NCBI GenBank assembly: GCA_030849805.1
Contig: JASANZ010001856.1
Coordinates: 1 to 19,720, forward strand
Length of the DNA stretch: 19,720 nucleotides
Direction of reading: 5' to 3'
Source of the DNA: Sergeia podlipaevii
Lineage: Eukaryota > Euglenozoa > Kinetoplastea > Trypanosomatida > Trypanosomatidae
Shown: positions 8,161 through 15,997 of the stretch, piece by piece
Numbering within the stretch: position 1 is the first letter of the stretch
How the letters are laid out: each line of letters opens with the position of its first letter
Translations under genes and position numbers: made by a program
Notes under the pieces: generated by a model
Databases searched by the model: none
What the model was told of the DNA's origin: nothing
What the model saw: only the letters and a program-made list of their open reading frames with translations

Positions 8161-8736
8161 TCACTGCCACACATACGTTCCTTGCGGTGTACTCTCACGC
8201 TGCAGCAGTCCTGCCTCGCGTAAGCGCTTGAAGGCAGCGGGTGCAGTTCCATGCACTGCCAAAGGTAGTTCATTAATATAGTATTGGATGTCCTTTCCGG
8301 GCACCTTCTGCACGAGCTGCAGTACAGCCTCTTCCACGTCCATGTTGAGTGCTTCCGATGACGATGAAGCAGCAGACGGCTCGGACGAGTCAGATTCCTC
8401 TCCTCCTCTGCTCCAAGTGGTTCCTGGAGACGTGCGTAGCACAGAAAGGTCCTCGTCCTCGGCTACATGGTGCCGAACGATATGGCGACGTGGGGATGAC
8501 ATGAGAGGATGCCAATGTGCAGGCCCGTCATCACCATCACTACGCTCGCATGAAACCTTCCCATGCCGTTTGAGTTCGGTCCATAGCAAGTGGTTCACCT
8601 CCATTGCCTTCTCCTTCCCGAAGTAACGGTTAGCGTAGTATACTGCGGTCATACCTGGGTCGCTGCGTACTGTCTCGAGAAGCGTTCCTGGAGTTAAGTT
8701 GCGCAGCACCGCCAGTAATCGGAACCCGCGCCTCAT
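8161..8736 (-). CDS. RBP7910: RBP7910-like protein with two Z-alpha-like winged-helix domains
   Basis: This 191-residue protein begins with a basic, hydrophobic N-terminus (R2, R3, R6, R12 among Leu/Val/Phe) typical of a mitochondrial presequence. Two short helix-turn-helix-plus-wing units are visible. The first (about 15-77) has V-N-H-L-L-W (47-52), G59 and a G-P-A-H-W wing (71-75). The second (about 133-191) has A-A-F-K-R-L (167-172), G176 and a G-T-Y-V-W wing (186-190). This is the Z-alpha layout. The linker (103-131) is Ser/Glu/Asp-rich and probably disordered. T. brucei RBP7910 is, from memory, a two-Z-alpha RNA-binding protein linked to mitochondrial RNA editing and encoded near PGAM and MTr1, which fits this position. 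The second unit lacks an obvious helix-3 Asn. Orthology is inferred from domains plus synteny. Confidence 0.7.
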   Translation of the reverse strand: MRRGFRLLAVLRNLTPGTLLETVRSDPGMTAVYYANRYFGKEKAMEVNHLLWTELKRHGKVSCERSDGDDGPAHWHPLMSSPRRHIVRHHVAEDEDLSVLRTSPGTTWSRGGEESDSSEPSAASSSSEALNMDVEEAVLQLVQKVPGKDIQYYINELPLAVHGTAPAAFKRLREAGLLQRESTPQGTYVWQ

Positions 8737-8798
8737 TACGGTTACACGGGCGGTATTTGCTATTCTTGTTCTTCTATCTCTGTCAAGGTACTTGAGTA

Positions 8799-8813
8799 TG
8801 TGTGTGTGTGTGT
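8799..8813. repeat. (TG)n microsatellite in the presumed 5' UTR of the RBP7910-like gene
   Basis: Fifteen bases of TG alternation lie between the ATG at 8736 and the candidate splice acceptor at 8857-8858, so the run would be transcribed as CA repeats in the leader. Confidence 0.7.
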
Positions 8814-8856
8814 ATGTGTTTCACGTTGCACTTCAAAGACCAAACGTTTCAATATG

Positions 8857-8889
8857 CTAATGAGCGAGAGAGAAATAGAAAAAGAAAGA
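8857..8889 (-). promoter_or_regulatory. Putative trans-splice acceptor of the RBP7910-like gene
   Basis: On the minus strand a T/C tract (8889-8863) with few interruptions is followed by the first AG, in a T-T-A-G context, at 8858-8857. Predicted 5' UTR is about 120 bases. Confidence 0.5.
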
Positions 8890-9551
8890 TACAACATGTT
8901 TTGCACTCAAGAAACGCCTGACGTATGTGCAGAAAGAAAACAATACGCATTTTAAATGCACGTATACAGCTAAGCGCTGTCTTCAGCATATACCAGGAAA
9001 CCAGTCGTCCCCATATGTTGCTACGTACTTGGAACCCAGTACTGAACTCTTACAAATGCCAATATAAAAAGAACGTATTTTCATATCGATTATTTCCTCG
9101 TCGCTTCCACAAATACATGAAAGATGTACTTTGCGGCAAAAAACAACAACAACAACAGAACAATAATGGATACAGTCACATAGAAAGAAATAGATCTCTA
9201 TCAAACAACTAAATATATATCACAGCAATACAGGTAGTGTGCTAAAGACAAGTAACAGGAAAGAAAAAAGAAGAAGAAAACAAAAGAAAAAAGAACGCAG
9301 CGCAAACGTTATAGCAAGCGAGACCAGTAGTTACAGTGCCTTTTACCTAAGCACACCCCCTAGAACGACAGTGTAGAGGGTTAACACACCGTGTACGCAC
9401 ATACATTCAAAATACGATAGCTGCGGCAAAGGCTATAAAAATACGTGGCCGCGCCGCCATCGCTACAATCTTTGATTACAATTTTTCTCCTCTTCTTTCC
9501 TCAGGCACACACACACACACACAGGCGGACACACAAACACACACTTTCTCT
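8890..9551. other. Spacer / 3' UTR downstream of the SAS6-like gene
   Basis: No supported gene. The part at 9300-9480 has more balanced composition than its surroundings. On the minus strand it holds only short frames, such as a 17-codon one beginning at the ATG near 9461. A CA run (9506-9523) precedes the SAS6-like stop codon. Confidence 0.5.
9506..9523. repeat. (CA)9 microsatellite
   Basis: Eighteen bases of perfect CA alternation lie about 30 bases beyond the stop codon of the SAS6-like gene. Confidence 0.85.
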
Positions 9552-10148
9552 CTAGTTACGACCAGCTGGGCTCGCACGCTTAATCTGCTCTGTCACCAAG
9601 TCCAGGCGTGCGCGCACGGCACTGTAGCGATACTGCGCCTGCTCTCTCACCACGTCTGGTGGTGAGGCGCGGAAGGGGAGCACGAGCACGCTGACTAGCT
9701 TGTATTCTAAATTTTCTACAAACTCCAGGTTGGCGGTGCCATCTTCACCAAGCAGCAGAGCAGCAATGAAACGTCCAGGCTCGCGAATGCAGCGGTTAAA
9801 CATTTTGAGCAGCGTCATGAGAAACTCAGGGAACTCGCAGACTAAGTTTTGGTCATCGCGCAGGCGTTGAAAGCCCTGATCGTTGATAATGCAGGTGTAG
9901 TGAAAGAAGATGTCCGACTCAGTAGATATTTCCACCCTCATGCTAGAGAGGTTACGTTCCTCTCCCGAGGTCAGCACTTTGATGCGCATGTGCTCCAGTG
10001 ATCCAGCGGAGGACTCATTCCCGCGCATGGCGCGCAGCTCGCAAGGGACCTCGCGGTCATAAACAAGCCTGGAGCCATCAGCGAGAGAAGGGTCTGCTTG
10101 CTGAATAGCAATAAAGTCCTGCTCTAACTGTCCAAGAAGGTCTCCCAT
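9552..10148 (-). CDS. SAS6L: SAS6-like protein (SAS6L), head domain only
   Basis: The 198-residue product matches the N-terminal head of the centriole cartwheel protein SAS-6. It has a beta-rich stretch with R-I-K-V-L (55-59) and M-R-V-E-I-S (70-75), then F-F-H-Y-T-C-I-I (81-88), a helix at 100-120 ending in F-N-R-C, and a final strand pair with L-E-F-V-E (141-145) and L-V-S-V-L-V-L-P-F (151-159). A helix of about 30 residues closes it. The long coiled coil of true SAS-6 is missing, which defines SAS6L, a paralogue reported near the flagellar basal plate in trypanosomes and in the apical complex of apicomplexans. The frame is open up to 10205, but that extension has no ATG (only GTG) and is encoded by a GT microsatellite as H-T-H-T, so the ATG at 10148 is the start. 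Confidence 0.8.
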   Translation of the reverse strand: MGDLLGQLEQDFIAIQQADPSLADGSRLVYDREVPCELRAMRGNESSAGSLEHMRIKVLTSGEERNLSSMRVEISTESDIFFHYTCIINDQGFQRLRDDQNLVCEFPEFLMTLLKMFNRCIREPGRFIAALLLGEDGTANLEFVENLEYKLVSVLVLPFRASPPDVVREQAQYRYSAVRARLDLVTEQIKRASPAGRN

Positions 10149-10216
10149 TTGTGTGTGTGTGTGGAGGGTAAAAGTGTGTGCTCCTTTTTCCTCTGCTTCA
10201 CTCACGCAGTGTGTGC

Positions 10217-10251
10217 GTATATGTATATATATGTGTGTATATGTGTATATG
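10217..10251. repeat. TA/TG-rich alternating purine-pyrimidine run
   Basis: Mixed TA and TG alternation lies within the presumed 5' UTR or intergenic DNA upstream of the SAS6-like gene. A (GT)n run also lies immediately before its ATG (10151-10163). Confidence 0.7.
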
Positions 10252-10355
10252 TTTCGACTGGCTGTTTCAAATATCGTGTTCTTCTATATGTTTCGCTTCG
10301 TCACCTACAATGCGCCGCTTGTGTATGGTGCTTTTTTTTGTTGTTGTTGTTGTTT

Positions 10356-10374
10356 CTACGTAACGAAAAAAAAA
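10356..10374 (-). promoter_or_regulatory. Weak candidate trans-splice acceptor of the SAS6-like gene
   Basis: On the minus strand a run of nine T (10373-10365) is followed by the first AG at 10357-10356, in a G-T-A-G context. It implies a 5' UTR of about 207 bases, longer than for neighbouring genes, so confidence is low. Confidence 0.3.
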
Positions 10375-10722
10375 TCAAAAATAAATAAATAAAATATATT
10401 TGAGACAAAGCATAATATAGAATATAGAACACTCAAGTGCATATATCAAAAAATTACCAAGCCACTGTCGGCCTCCTCCCCACATGTCATTATTGGTTCT
10501 GACTCATTTTAAATGGCACGTATATAAGACTCTAACAACAAACGCTAGCATGCCTTGCGTGCATAGAAAAAACAGCATTCAAAAAAAAGAAAAAGATTCA
10601 AACGCAATGGGAGGGGGAGGGGGGAAGAAGAACATAGTCAGTCAGTTTCTAAGACATCCATATAGTCTCTTCGCCGAGGCGCAACTGCCACGAGTGCACA
10701 ACCACTTAGTACGCCAATCTTT

Positions 10723-10995
10723 TCACAGGCGTTGACCCTTCTGAACAATACGCTTGCCAGAGTAGACTTCATCCATCATAGCCTTCTGACGTGCGCAGTC
10801 AATGCACGGGCCAGCCTTCTGGCGCTCGTCATTCCACCTATACGTATATACAATGCTACCCATAGCAAAGATGATGGCAACGGGCAGTAGAAGTGTAGAT
10901 ATACGAGGGAGCTTACGTACGTTGGGGCGCTCCGCTACCATGCGTGGGTGAATGGCAGAAGTGTTGGGGCCGCTAGTAATGCCGGGAAATTTCAT
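10723..10995 (-). CDS. Small single-span membrane protein with a C-x2-C motif (90 aa)
   Basis: I do not recognise a family. The polar, basic N-terminus (1-31, Arg/Lys/Pro) is followed by one membrane segment (33-51). The remaining 40 residues are charged, with C64-I-D-C67 right after the membrane and a basic tail (K81, R82, K86, R89). Composition is coding-like, and the ATG at 10995 follows a plausible splice acceptor by 42 bases, which supports a real gene despite its size. Size, single span and C-x2-C would suit a mitochondrial inner-membrane accessory or assembly protein, but that is inference. It lies between the SAS6-like and PGAM genes. Confidence 0.75.
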   Translation of the reverse strand: MKFPGITSGPNTSAIHPRMVAERPNVRKLPRISTLLLPVAIIFAMGSIVYTYRWNDERQKAGPCIDCARQKAMMDEVYSGKRIVQKGQRL

Positions 10996-11037
10996 TGCTC
11001 AAAAATAGATGTGCTTCTTTTTCGTGTATGTTTTGCG

Positions 11038-11069
11038 CTACCCGACAGAAATCAGCAGCAAAAAAAAAT
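11038..11069 (-). promoter_or_regulatory. Putative trans-splice acceptor of the 90-aa gene
   Basis: On the minus strand a run of nine T followed by mixed T/C/G sequence (11068-11046) leads to the first AG, in a G-T-A-G context, at 11039-11038. Predicted 5' UTR is 42 bases. Confidence 0.45.
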
Positions 11070-11660
11070 TGTGAGACGTTGATTCGGGTCCCTGGAGATG
11101 CACAGACGCTTGCTACAATAAAAAAATAAATATTTTCGCTCTTTTTGAAAGCAAAGAAGAGCAACACTTTAGTGTCAACCAAATATTAAAAAGTTACTCC
11201 CACAAAAAAAAAAGATGTGAATTCTGAAAAGACAGATAATTATAAGTAGTGAAACGAATGTACTATGTTGACACTAAAATGCTTGACTAAATAAAATAAA
11301 TAGATGAAACATTAGCAAGCAACGGCAAGAGCAATATCGAAAGTCATTAGCTCATGTAAAACTATGAATTCATAATAAGACAACGTTAACGGAGGATAGG
11401 CCACGAATAATGCCTGCAATCCCCTTTTATCCAGCTCATGCACTGAAGTTGTTCCTCCAGATAAAGAATTAAAAATGGCGCAAAACAGCCTACTTATGCG
11501 CTTCATGATGTTGATGCATTTCGTCCAATTTCAAACAATATAATAAATGTGTAATTATTATATATGTATTTACAGAAGAGAGGGAATAGCAGAAACACAC
11601 ACACCCCACTTCTGAGCGGAACGAAATAAGACATGGAGAGAAATAAAAAATGAGGTGATA

Positions 11661-11680
11661 ACAAACAAACAAACAAACAA
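11661..11680. repeat. (CAAA)n tetranucleotide microsatellite
   Basis: Five CAAA-type units in perfect register lie in the spacer between the PGAM and 90-residue genes. Confidence 0.8.
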
Positions 11681-11881
11681 GAGAGAGATAGAGAGGGAGA
11701 CCACTCGCATACGAACATAACCCTGAAATAGTGTAGTAGCAACAGCAACAACAACAAAAAAAAACGCAGCTTTAGTAGCTACATATTTCCTCGGAAAGCG
11801 CAGCGAGTACCTACACGTCTCTTCAACAACAAGTGAAACAAAATAAAATATCCGCGTTAAATATTTATGTTGAGGTAAACA

Positions 11882-11896
11882 ACACACACACACACA
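11882..11896. repeat. (AC)n microsatellite
   Basis: Fifteen bases of AC alternation, followed by a less regular GACA/GAGA stretch up to about 11912. Confidence 0.75.
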
Positions 11897-12226
11897 GACA
11901 CAGAGACAGAGGCAGACTCTCATTTCTTTACTGATTCCTTTGTGAATCCTTTTCTTGTAATTGCTGTTAGTCATTTCCCTGTCGGTCCCTCACCTCGCCA
12001 TCGAGCGCCAGCGCTATTCCTTCCATTTCCTCCGTCTTCATGTTGACCTTTACTTTTGATGCAGTAGAGTCGTACCCATCCATGCCTCGGATACTTCCCT
12101 AAAAGATAATTTTAGCCCTTTGGTGTTCGTTAGCGAACGCACGAGATGGTTCGTCCTATATCCTTTTCGCTCCTTCACATGCACGTTATCTCATAAGCCA
12201 CACACATACACACAACACATACAGAT

Positions 12227-12242
12227 ACGCACGCACGCACGC
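12227..12242. repeat. (ACGC)4 microsatellite
   Basis: Four perfect ACGC units followed directly by a run of A. They lie about 130 bases beyond the PGAM stop codon. Confidence 0.8.
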
Positions 12243-12255
12243 GAAAAAAAAAAAG

Positions 12256-12283
12256 GTTTGATGTCGAAGGAGAAACATCAAAC
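12256..12283 (-). promoter_or_regulatory. Perfect 9-bp inverted repeat in the PGAM 3' UTR
   Basis: GTTTGATGT (12256-12264) and ACATCAAAC (12275-12283) are exact reverse complements around a ten-base loop. In the minus-strand transcript this would fold about 90 bases after the PGAM stop. Whether it acts in mRNA stability or processing is unknown. Confidence 0.45.
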
Positions 12284-12370
12284 AAATTCGTTGAGAGTGT
12301 CCCTCTCTCTCAATGCTTTTCTGCTTGCGCTCATCATGCCATTGCAAGCCAATGCATATGACGGGGCACT

Positions 12371-14032
12371 TTAGTCAGTGCGCACGTAAATGAGAGAAGA
12401 CTCGTATCCTTCAGGGGCACGGAAGCCGAGGAGGTTGATGAAGGTCGCGGTGACGTTGGCGAGACCAGCGAGGGGCAGGTCCGTACGCATTTCCACACGA
12501 GGGTCAAGGCCAGCGCCGCCAATAAAGAGGGGCACAGGGGCAAGAGTGTGGGAGGTGAGAGGGAGCACCTTCCCGTTCTCCACCTTCGGCTTGCCCTTCT
12601 TGTCGCGCTGCGCCATATCATCAGAGTTGCCATGATCGGCAGTGATGATGAAGATGCCGTTCATTTCATCCACCGCCGCAGCGAGCTTGGCGAGGGACTC
12701 ATCAACGGCCTCCACGCCAATAATAGTGGCTGCCAGGTCGCCGGTGTGGCCAACCATATCGCCATTGGGGAAGTTAATGCGCACCACATCGTACTTGCCG
12801 CTCTTGATGGCGGCGATGGTGGTCTCCGTGATTTCAGCAGACTTCATCTTGGGCTTCTCGTTGAACTGCACACGGTCGCTGGTGATCTCTACGAAGGTTT
12901 CGCGAGCCTCGTTCATCTTACCGCTGCGGTTACCGTTCCAGAAGTAGGTGACGTGCCCGAACTTCTGAGTCTCGGAGCAGGCGAAGATGTTGAGGTTGGT
13001 GCCACACAGGTACTCCTCGCTGACACCGCTGAGCTTGGGTGGGGGCACGAGAAAGTTATTGGGGATGCCAAGATCACCGTCATAGCGCATCATACCAGCA
13101 TAGCGGATCTTGGGAACGCGAACACGATCGAACTTGTTGAAGTCCTCCTCCTCAAAGGCACGGGAAATCTCAATCACACGGTCGCCGCGGAAGTTGAAGC
13201 ACAGCACAGCGTCGCCGTCCTCAATCGTGCCGACCGGCTTATCCTTGCCGTCCACCACGACGAAGGGTGGGTAGTACTGGTCCGTCATCTTGAGGTCCTC
13301 CTCACGAAAGGTGGTGATAGCCTCCTTCGCGCTCTTGAAGTGGCGGGCCTCACCCAGGACGTGAGCCTTCCAGCCGCGCTCCACAATGGACCAGTCGGCA
13401 TCGTAGCGGTCCATCGTCACAAACATACGGCCACCACCGCTGGCAATCTGCGCATCGCAACCGTGCGTGCGCAACTTCGCGAGCACAGCCTCGAGGTCCT
13501 CAGTGAACTTGAAGGAAGAGCCATCGGGTACGTCGCGACCATCATAGAGCACGTGGACGCGGATGCGCTTGGCGCCGTCGGCGGCGGCGCGCTCAATCAC
13601 GGGGAACAGCTGGTTGTCACGAGAGTGGACACCGCCATCGCTCAGCAAGCCGATAAAGTGCAGAGTGCCGTGACCGTTAGAAAAAGCACCGCTGAGGTAG
13701 CGGTAGCCCTCGCTCTGGAATATTTCGCCGCTCTTGATGGCGTCGTCCACGAGGGAGGCACCCTGCAGAGCAACGCGGCCAGCGCCAAGGGCATTGTGGC
13801 CGACCTCGCTGTTGCCCATATCTGCGTCGGTGGGGAGGCCAACCGACGTGCCGTGGGCACGGATAGAGCGGAAGTGCGCGGGGTTCGAACGAATGGAATC
13901 CATGAAGGGGGTCTTGGCACAGTGCACAGCATCGTATTCATCGCCAGGGCCAATGCCCACACCATCCATAATGACGATCAGCACCGGGCGGCGGGGCAGC
14001 TGGGCGTGCTTCTGAAGAGAAAGCTCAGCCAT
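12371..14032 (-). CDS. PGAM: 2,3-bisphosphoglycerate-independent phosphoglycerate mutase
   Basis: This 553-residue enzyme interconverts 3- and 2-phosphoglycerate in glycolysis and gluconeogenesis through a phosphoserine intermediate and two divalent metals. All landmarks are visible: D23 in I-M-D-G-V-G, catalytic S75 in G-N-S-E-V-G-H-N, S-D-G-G-V-H-S (131-137), Y-D-G-R-D (163-167), F-R-G-D-R (281-285), D425 and H429 in G-D-M-V-G-H, D466-H467 in A-D-H-G-N-S-D, and H495 in T-S-H-T. Length and the inserts fit the plant/trypanosomatid type, longer than bacterial GpmI. The C-terminus R-T-D is not a PTS1 glycosomal signal, so a cytosolic enzyme is expected, as in T. brucei. It is unrelated to the cofactor-dependent mammalian enzyme. 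Codon use is strongly biased to G/C third positions, as in highly expressed genes. It sits next to the MTr1-like gene. Confidence 0.98.
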   Translation of the reverse strand: MAELSLQKHAQLPRRPVLIVIMDGVGIGPGDEYDAVHCAKTPFMDSIRSNPAHFRSIRAHGTSVGLPTDADMGNSEVGHNALGAGRVALQGASLVDDAIKSGEIFQSEGYRYLSGAFSNGHGTLHFIGLLSDGGVHSRDNQLFPVIERAAADGAKRIRVHVLYDGRDVPDGSSFKFTEDLEAVLAKLRTHGCDAQIASGGGRMFVTMDRYDADWSIVERGWKAHVLGEARHFKSAKEAITTFREEDLKMTDQYYPPFVVVDGKDKPVGTIEDGDAVLCFNFRGDRVIEISRAFEEEDFNKFDRVRVPKIRYAGMMRYDGDLGIPNNFLVPPPKLSGVSEEYLCGTNLNIFACSETQKFGHVTYFWNGNRSGKMNEARETFVEITSDRVQFNEKPKMKSAEITETTIAAIKSGKYDVVRINFPNGDMVGHTGDLAATIIGVEAVDESLAKLAAAVDEMNGIFIITADHGNSDDMAQRDKKGKPKVENGKVLPLTSHTLAPVPLFIGGAGLDPRVEMRTDLPLAGLANVTATFINLLGFRAPEGYESSLIYVRTD

Positions 14033-14356
14033 GTTCGCGTTCGTATTGATGAGTTTGTGACTTTGCAGTTCTCCGGTGTTTTTTTTTAAAGAAAGAAATA
14101 CAATAATAAATGATATACCTACTTCATTAAAAGAAGATAATTATAAAAAGAGAGAGAAAGATGAACATGGAACGGCAGTAGAATGCTCTCAGCTTGAAAG
14201 CCTCTAAAAAGAAGCAAGTAATCAAATATATATATAGTCAATTTAGTACGTACATGTTTGTTTCTTAAGCAGTGATATTCTGTTATTGGTTCAACACAAT
14301 AAACGCAAACATGCCTAGTCATCGCTCACTTTTTGTCCGCCGCTGGAGATTCGTTG
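14033..14356. other. Spacer between the MTr1-like and PGAM genes
   Basis: This 324-base gap, the shortest in the window, holds the PGAM acceptor signals and otherwise AT-rich sequence with no recognisable gene. Poly(A) addition for the MTr1-like transcript would be expected upstream of the PGAM tract, but no consensus site exists to mark it. Confidence 0.6.
14122..14160 (-). promoter_or_regulatory. Putative trans-splice acceptor of the PGAM gene
   Basis: On the minus strand a C/T tract (14160-14145) followed by more T-rich sequence leads to the first AG at 14123-14122. It gives a 5' UTR of about 89 bases. A later AG at 14072-14071, after a shorter T/C tract (14098-14091), is an alternative. 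Confidence 0.45.
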
Positions 14357-15526
14357 TTAGTCACACTCTTCGGTCAGTACCGATGCCTCCTCATCGCTAT
14401 GCTGCTCCTTCTGCTTGGCTGCCATACGCTCCTCATGTACGCGAGGCGCTGCCTTGATGACCATCTGTAAAGCAATGCGCTGATTGTTCGCAATGGTCTC
14501 ATTCATGTCAATGACACCCGCCGCAAACACTTTATCTAACATCGCCCATGTGCCTGGGATAAGCTCAGGCACCTCATCAGGGACAGTAAAGCCCTCTGTA
14601 TAGCACCGATCTAAGTACTCCATCCACTTGCTAGGTACCTCGGTGAAGCCGATGCACACAAGATAGCGCTCACTATTGACGACACGACTGTGCTTGGGCT
14701 TCACAATGTGCACACGCTCGTACATAAAGGTGGAAAGAAACAGCACAGCGCGAGTGAAGGGAGAGAAGGTGTCAAAGAGCTTCAACACAAAACACCCGCC
14801 TTGGCGCAGAAGCTTCAGCGCTGAAAGCCATTGCCCGTACATGATACGCGCAGAAATCGTTTCCTGGTAGTTCGCGATCGAAAAGTCCACGTGGAAGCCA
14901 CCATCAGCGACGACAAGCTGCAGGTTCTCAGCGCTAGTGATAGACGCAAGAGCCTCAATGTTGGCCAACTCAAACACATCTCCCGTGCCCGTTACGCCAT
15001 ATGTCGCGGTAAAGCGCTTCTTGCTAAGGGTTGGGTACCAGTCCAGCCCTTCTACACCAGCGAGAGTCATGCCGTAGCCGTGCCAGTCACGAAACCCATA
15101 CTTTGAGCCAGTTGCAAAAAGTACTTGAGTGAAGGCGCCAGGGCCACCGCACACGTCAGCAAAAGCAACCCCGCGTGATCGCTTGCGACAGTTTTTCTGA
15201 AGGCGCTGCCACACGCCTGTTGCGTCCATCGACTCGATGAGTTTATGCCCCGCGCGGTTCGACACACGAGCAGACACCTGGCCGCTGGCCGCAAGTGGAA
15301 AGAGCTGATTTCGAGTAGCCAGGTAGGTTTCACTGTCAATGGCATCTAGCTGAGTCTTAAGGTCCCACACCGACTCCCTCGCAGCGGCTACGACATTGTC
15401 AAAGGACTCCCGCCAGTGCGTGCGAGTGAATGCGGTGTGCAGAAGAGAAGTAAGATCTGGTAGAGCAGCGTCACTCGAGTGCTTCAGTAAAAACTCAATT
15501 GAGCGGTCTTCTACAGTTTCCTCCAT
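14357..15526 (-). CDS. MTr1: Cap 2'-O-ribose methyltransferase, MTr1 (cap-1) type
   Basis: This FtsJ/RrmJ-fold enzyme uses S-adenosylmethionine to methylate the ribose 2'-OH of cap-proximal nucleotides. In trypanosomes MTr1 makes cap 1 on spliced-leader RNA and U1 snRNA in the nucleus. The catalytic K-D-K-E tetrad is intact: K95 in A-G-H-K-L, D208 in V-V-A-D-G-G, K249 in F-V-L-K-L-F-D, and E287 in N-S-E-R-Y-L-V-C. The SAM-binding loop is D-V-C-G-G-P-G-A-F (124-132). N-terminal residues 1-80 are helical, and the C-terminus (360-389) is charged and probably disordered. At 389 residues it is near the size expected for MTr1. Adjacency to PGAM matches my recollection of T. brucei chromosome 10. 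MTr2 and MTr3, acting on later cap-4 positions, are the alternatives. Confidence 0.9.
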   Translation of the reverse strand: MEETVEDRSIEFLLKHSSDAALPDLTSLLHTAFTRTHWRESFDNVVAAARESVWDLKTQLDAIDSETYLATRNQLFPLAASGQVSARVSNRAGHKLIESMDATGVWQRLQKNCRKRSRGVAFADVCGGPGAFTQVLFATGSKYGFRDWHGYGMTLAGVEGLDWYPTLSKKRFTATYGVTGTGDVFELANIEALASITSAENLQLVVADGGFHVDFSIANYQETISARIMYGQWLSALKLLRQGGCFVLKLFDTFSPFTRAVLFLSTFMYERVHIVKPKHSRVVNSERYLVCIGFTEVPSKWMEYLDRCYTEGFTVPDEVPELIPGTWAMLDKVFAAGVIDMNETIANNQRIALQMVIKAAPRVHEERMAAKQKEQHSDEEASVLTEECD

Positions 15527-15553
15527 ACTTTTAATTTTTTGTTGTGTGTGCTA

Positions 15554-15604
15554 CTGCCATTTAATTAGCATAATTTCAAGAAAGAGTAAGAGGAAAAAGA
15601 AATA
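15554..15604 (-). promoter_or_regulatory. Putative trans-splice acceptor of the MTr1-like gene
   Basis: On the minus strand a long T/C tract (15604-15578, broken only by two A) is followed by the first AG, in a G-C-A-G context, at 15555-15554. The predicted 5' UTR is only about 27 bases. This is one of the clearest acceptors in the window. Confidence 0.6.
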
Positions 15605-15997
15605 GAGCAGCACAGATAAATGAAAATTGCTTGTACATGTAGATACATGGTTGGCGCATATCGCATGCCAACTAACATTGACAAAAAAAATTCCAAAGTG
15701 CTGTGCAAGGACAATTGCTAAAAAAACTATGTTCCATTCATTATGTGCTTTTAATGATTCAAAGATATTGTAAAGAAACAAAAACGTATATCGGAAACGT
15801 TAATCAGCTGCAGCAAGCACAAAACCAAACAAACAATGAGCAAATGCCTACATCCTCCTTCTTCCAAGCCCACCTACACAAACATCAATAGAAAAAAAAA
15901 AAATACAGTGCTCACGTGTAAAAAGGCCTTGGCATTAAAACAAACCAAAAAAAGAAAAAATGCTGCTGCCAATAGCTTTATAGAGTCCGAGTCGCTT
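15605..15997. other. Spacer / 3' UTR of the cytochrome b5-like gene
   Basis: AT-rich sequence with several A-runs and no supported gene. A 175-codon plus-strand frame starting at 15836 crosses this spacer and the antisense of the cytochrome b5-like gene; it is a shadow. Confidence 0.55.

Larger units (their letters stand above)
10149..10722. other. Intergenic spacer upstream of the SAS6-like gene
   Basis: No supported gene. It contains the GT and TA/TG runs, a (TTG)n run (about 10338-10354) and A-rich tracts. Plus-strand open frames of 60-80 codons over 10149-10392 are simple-sequence artefacts rich in V, C, Y and F. The best candidate acceptor for the SAS6-like gene is listed separately. 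Confidence 0.55.
11070..12370. other. Long intergenic spacer / 3' UTR of the PGAM gene
   Basis: About 1.3 kb with no supported gene. It holds CAAA (11661-11680), CA (11882-11896) and ACGC (12227-12242) runs and a perfect hairpin near the PGAM stop. A 64-codon minus-strand frame at 11312-11506 lies in a stretch of more balanced composition but lacks a splice acceptor. Confidence 0.55.

Noticed and set aside
7751..8273. Minus-strand frames of 139 and 110 codons between the RBP7910-like and ten-span genes
   Set aside because: They overlap each other in different phases, partly overlap the RBP7910-like coding region, and are rich in F, Y and C from T-rich spacer sequence.
9300..9480. Possible tiny minus-strand peptide gene starting near 9461
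   Set aside because: The frame is only 17 codons long, and the sequence above it is purine-rich on the coding strand, so there is no splice tract.
9480..9505. Textbook pyrimidine tract ending in CAG on the plus strand
   Set aside because: It would be a good splice acceptor, but on the plus strand only CA repeats and the antisense of the SAS6-like gene follow. No plus-strand gene exists nearby.
10149..10392. Three overlapping plus-strand frames of 60-80 codons
   Set aside because: They translate GT, TA/TG and TTG repeats into V, C, Y and F runs; overlapping open frames in different phases over the same repeats are artefacts.
11312..11506. A 64-codon minus-strand ATG frame in the PGAM-90-aa spacer
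   Set aside because: Composition is more balanced than its surroundings, but the pyrimidine tract above it has no AG before its ATG, an out-of-frame ATG (11517) precedes it, and the product has no recognisable features.
12548..14089. A 513-codon plus-strand open frame
   Set aside because: It is antisense to PGAM, whose catalytic motifs are all intact. The frame has no family features and results from the third-position G/C bias of PGAM.
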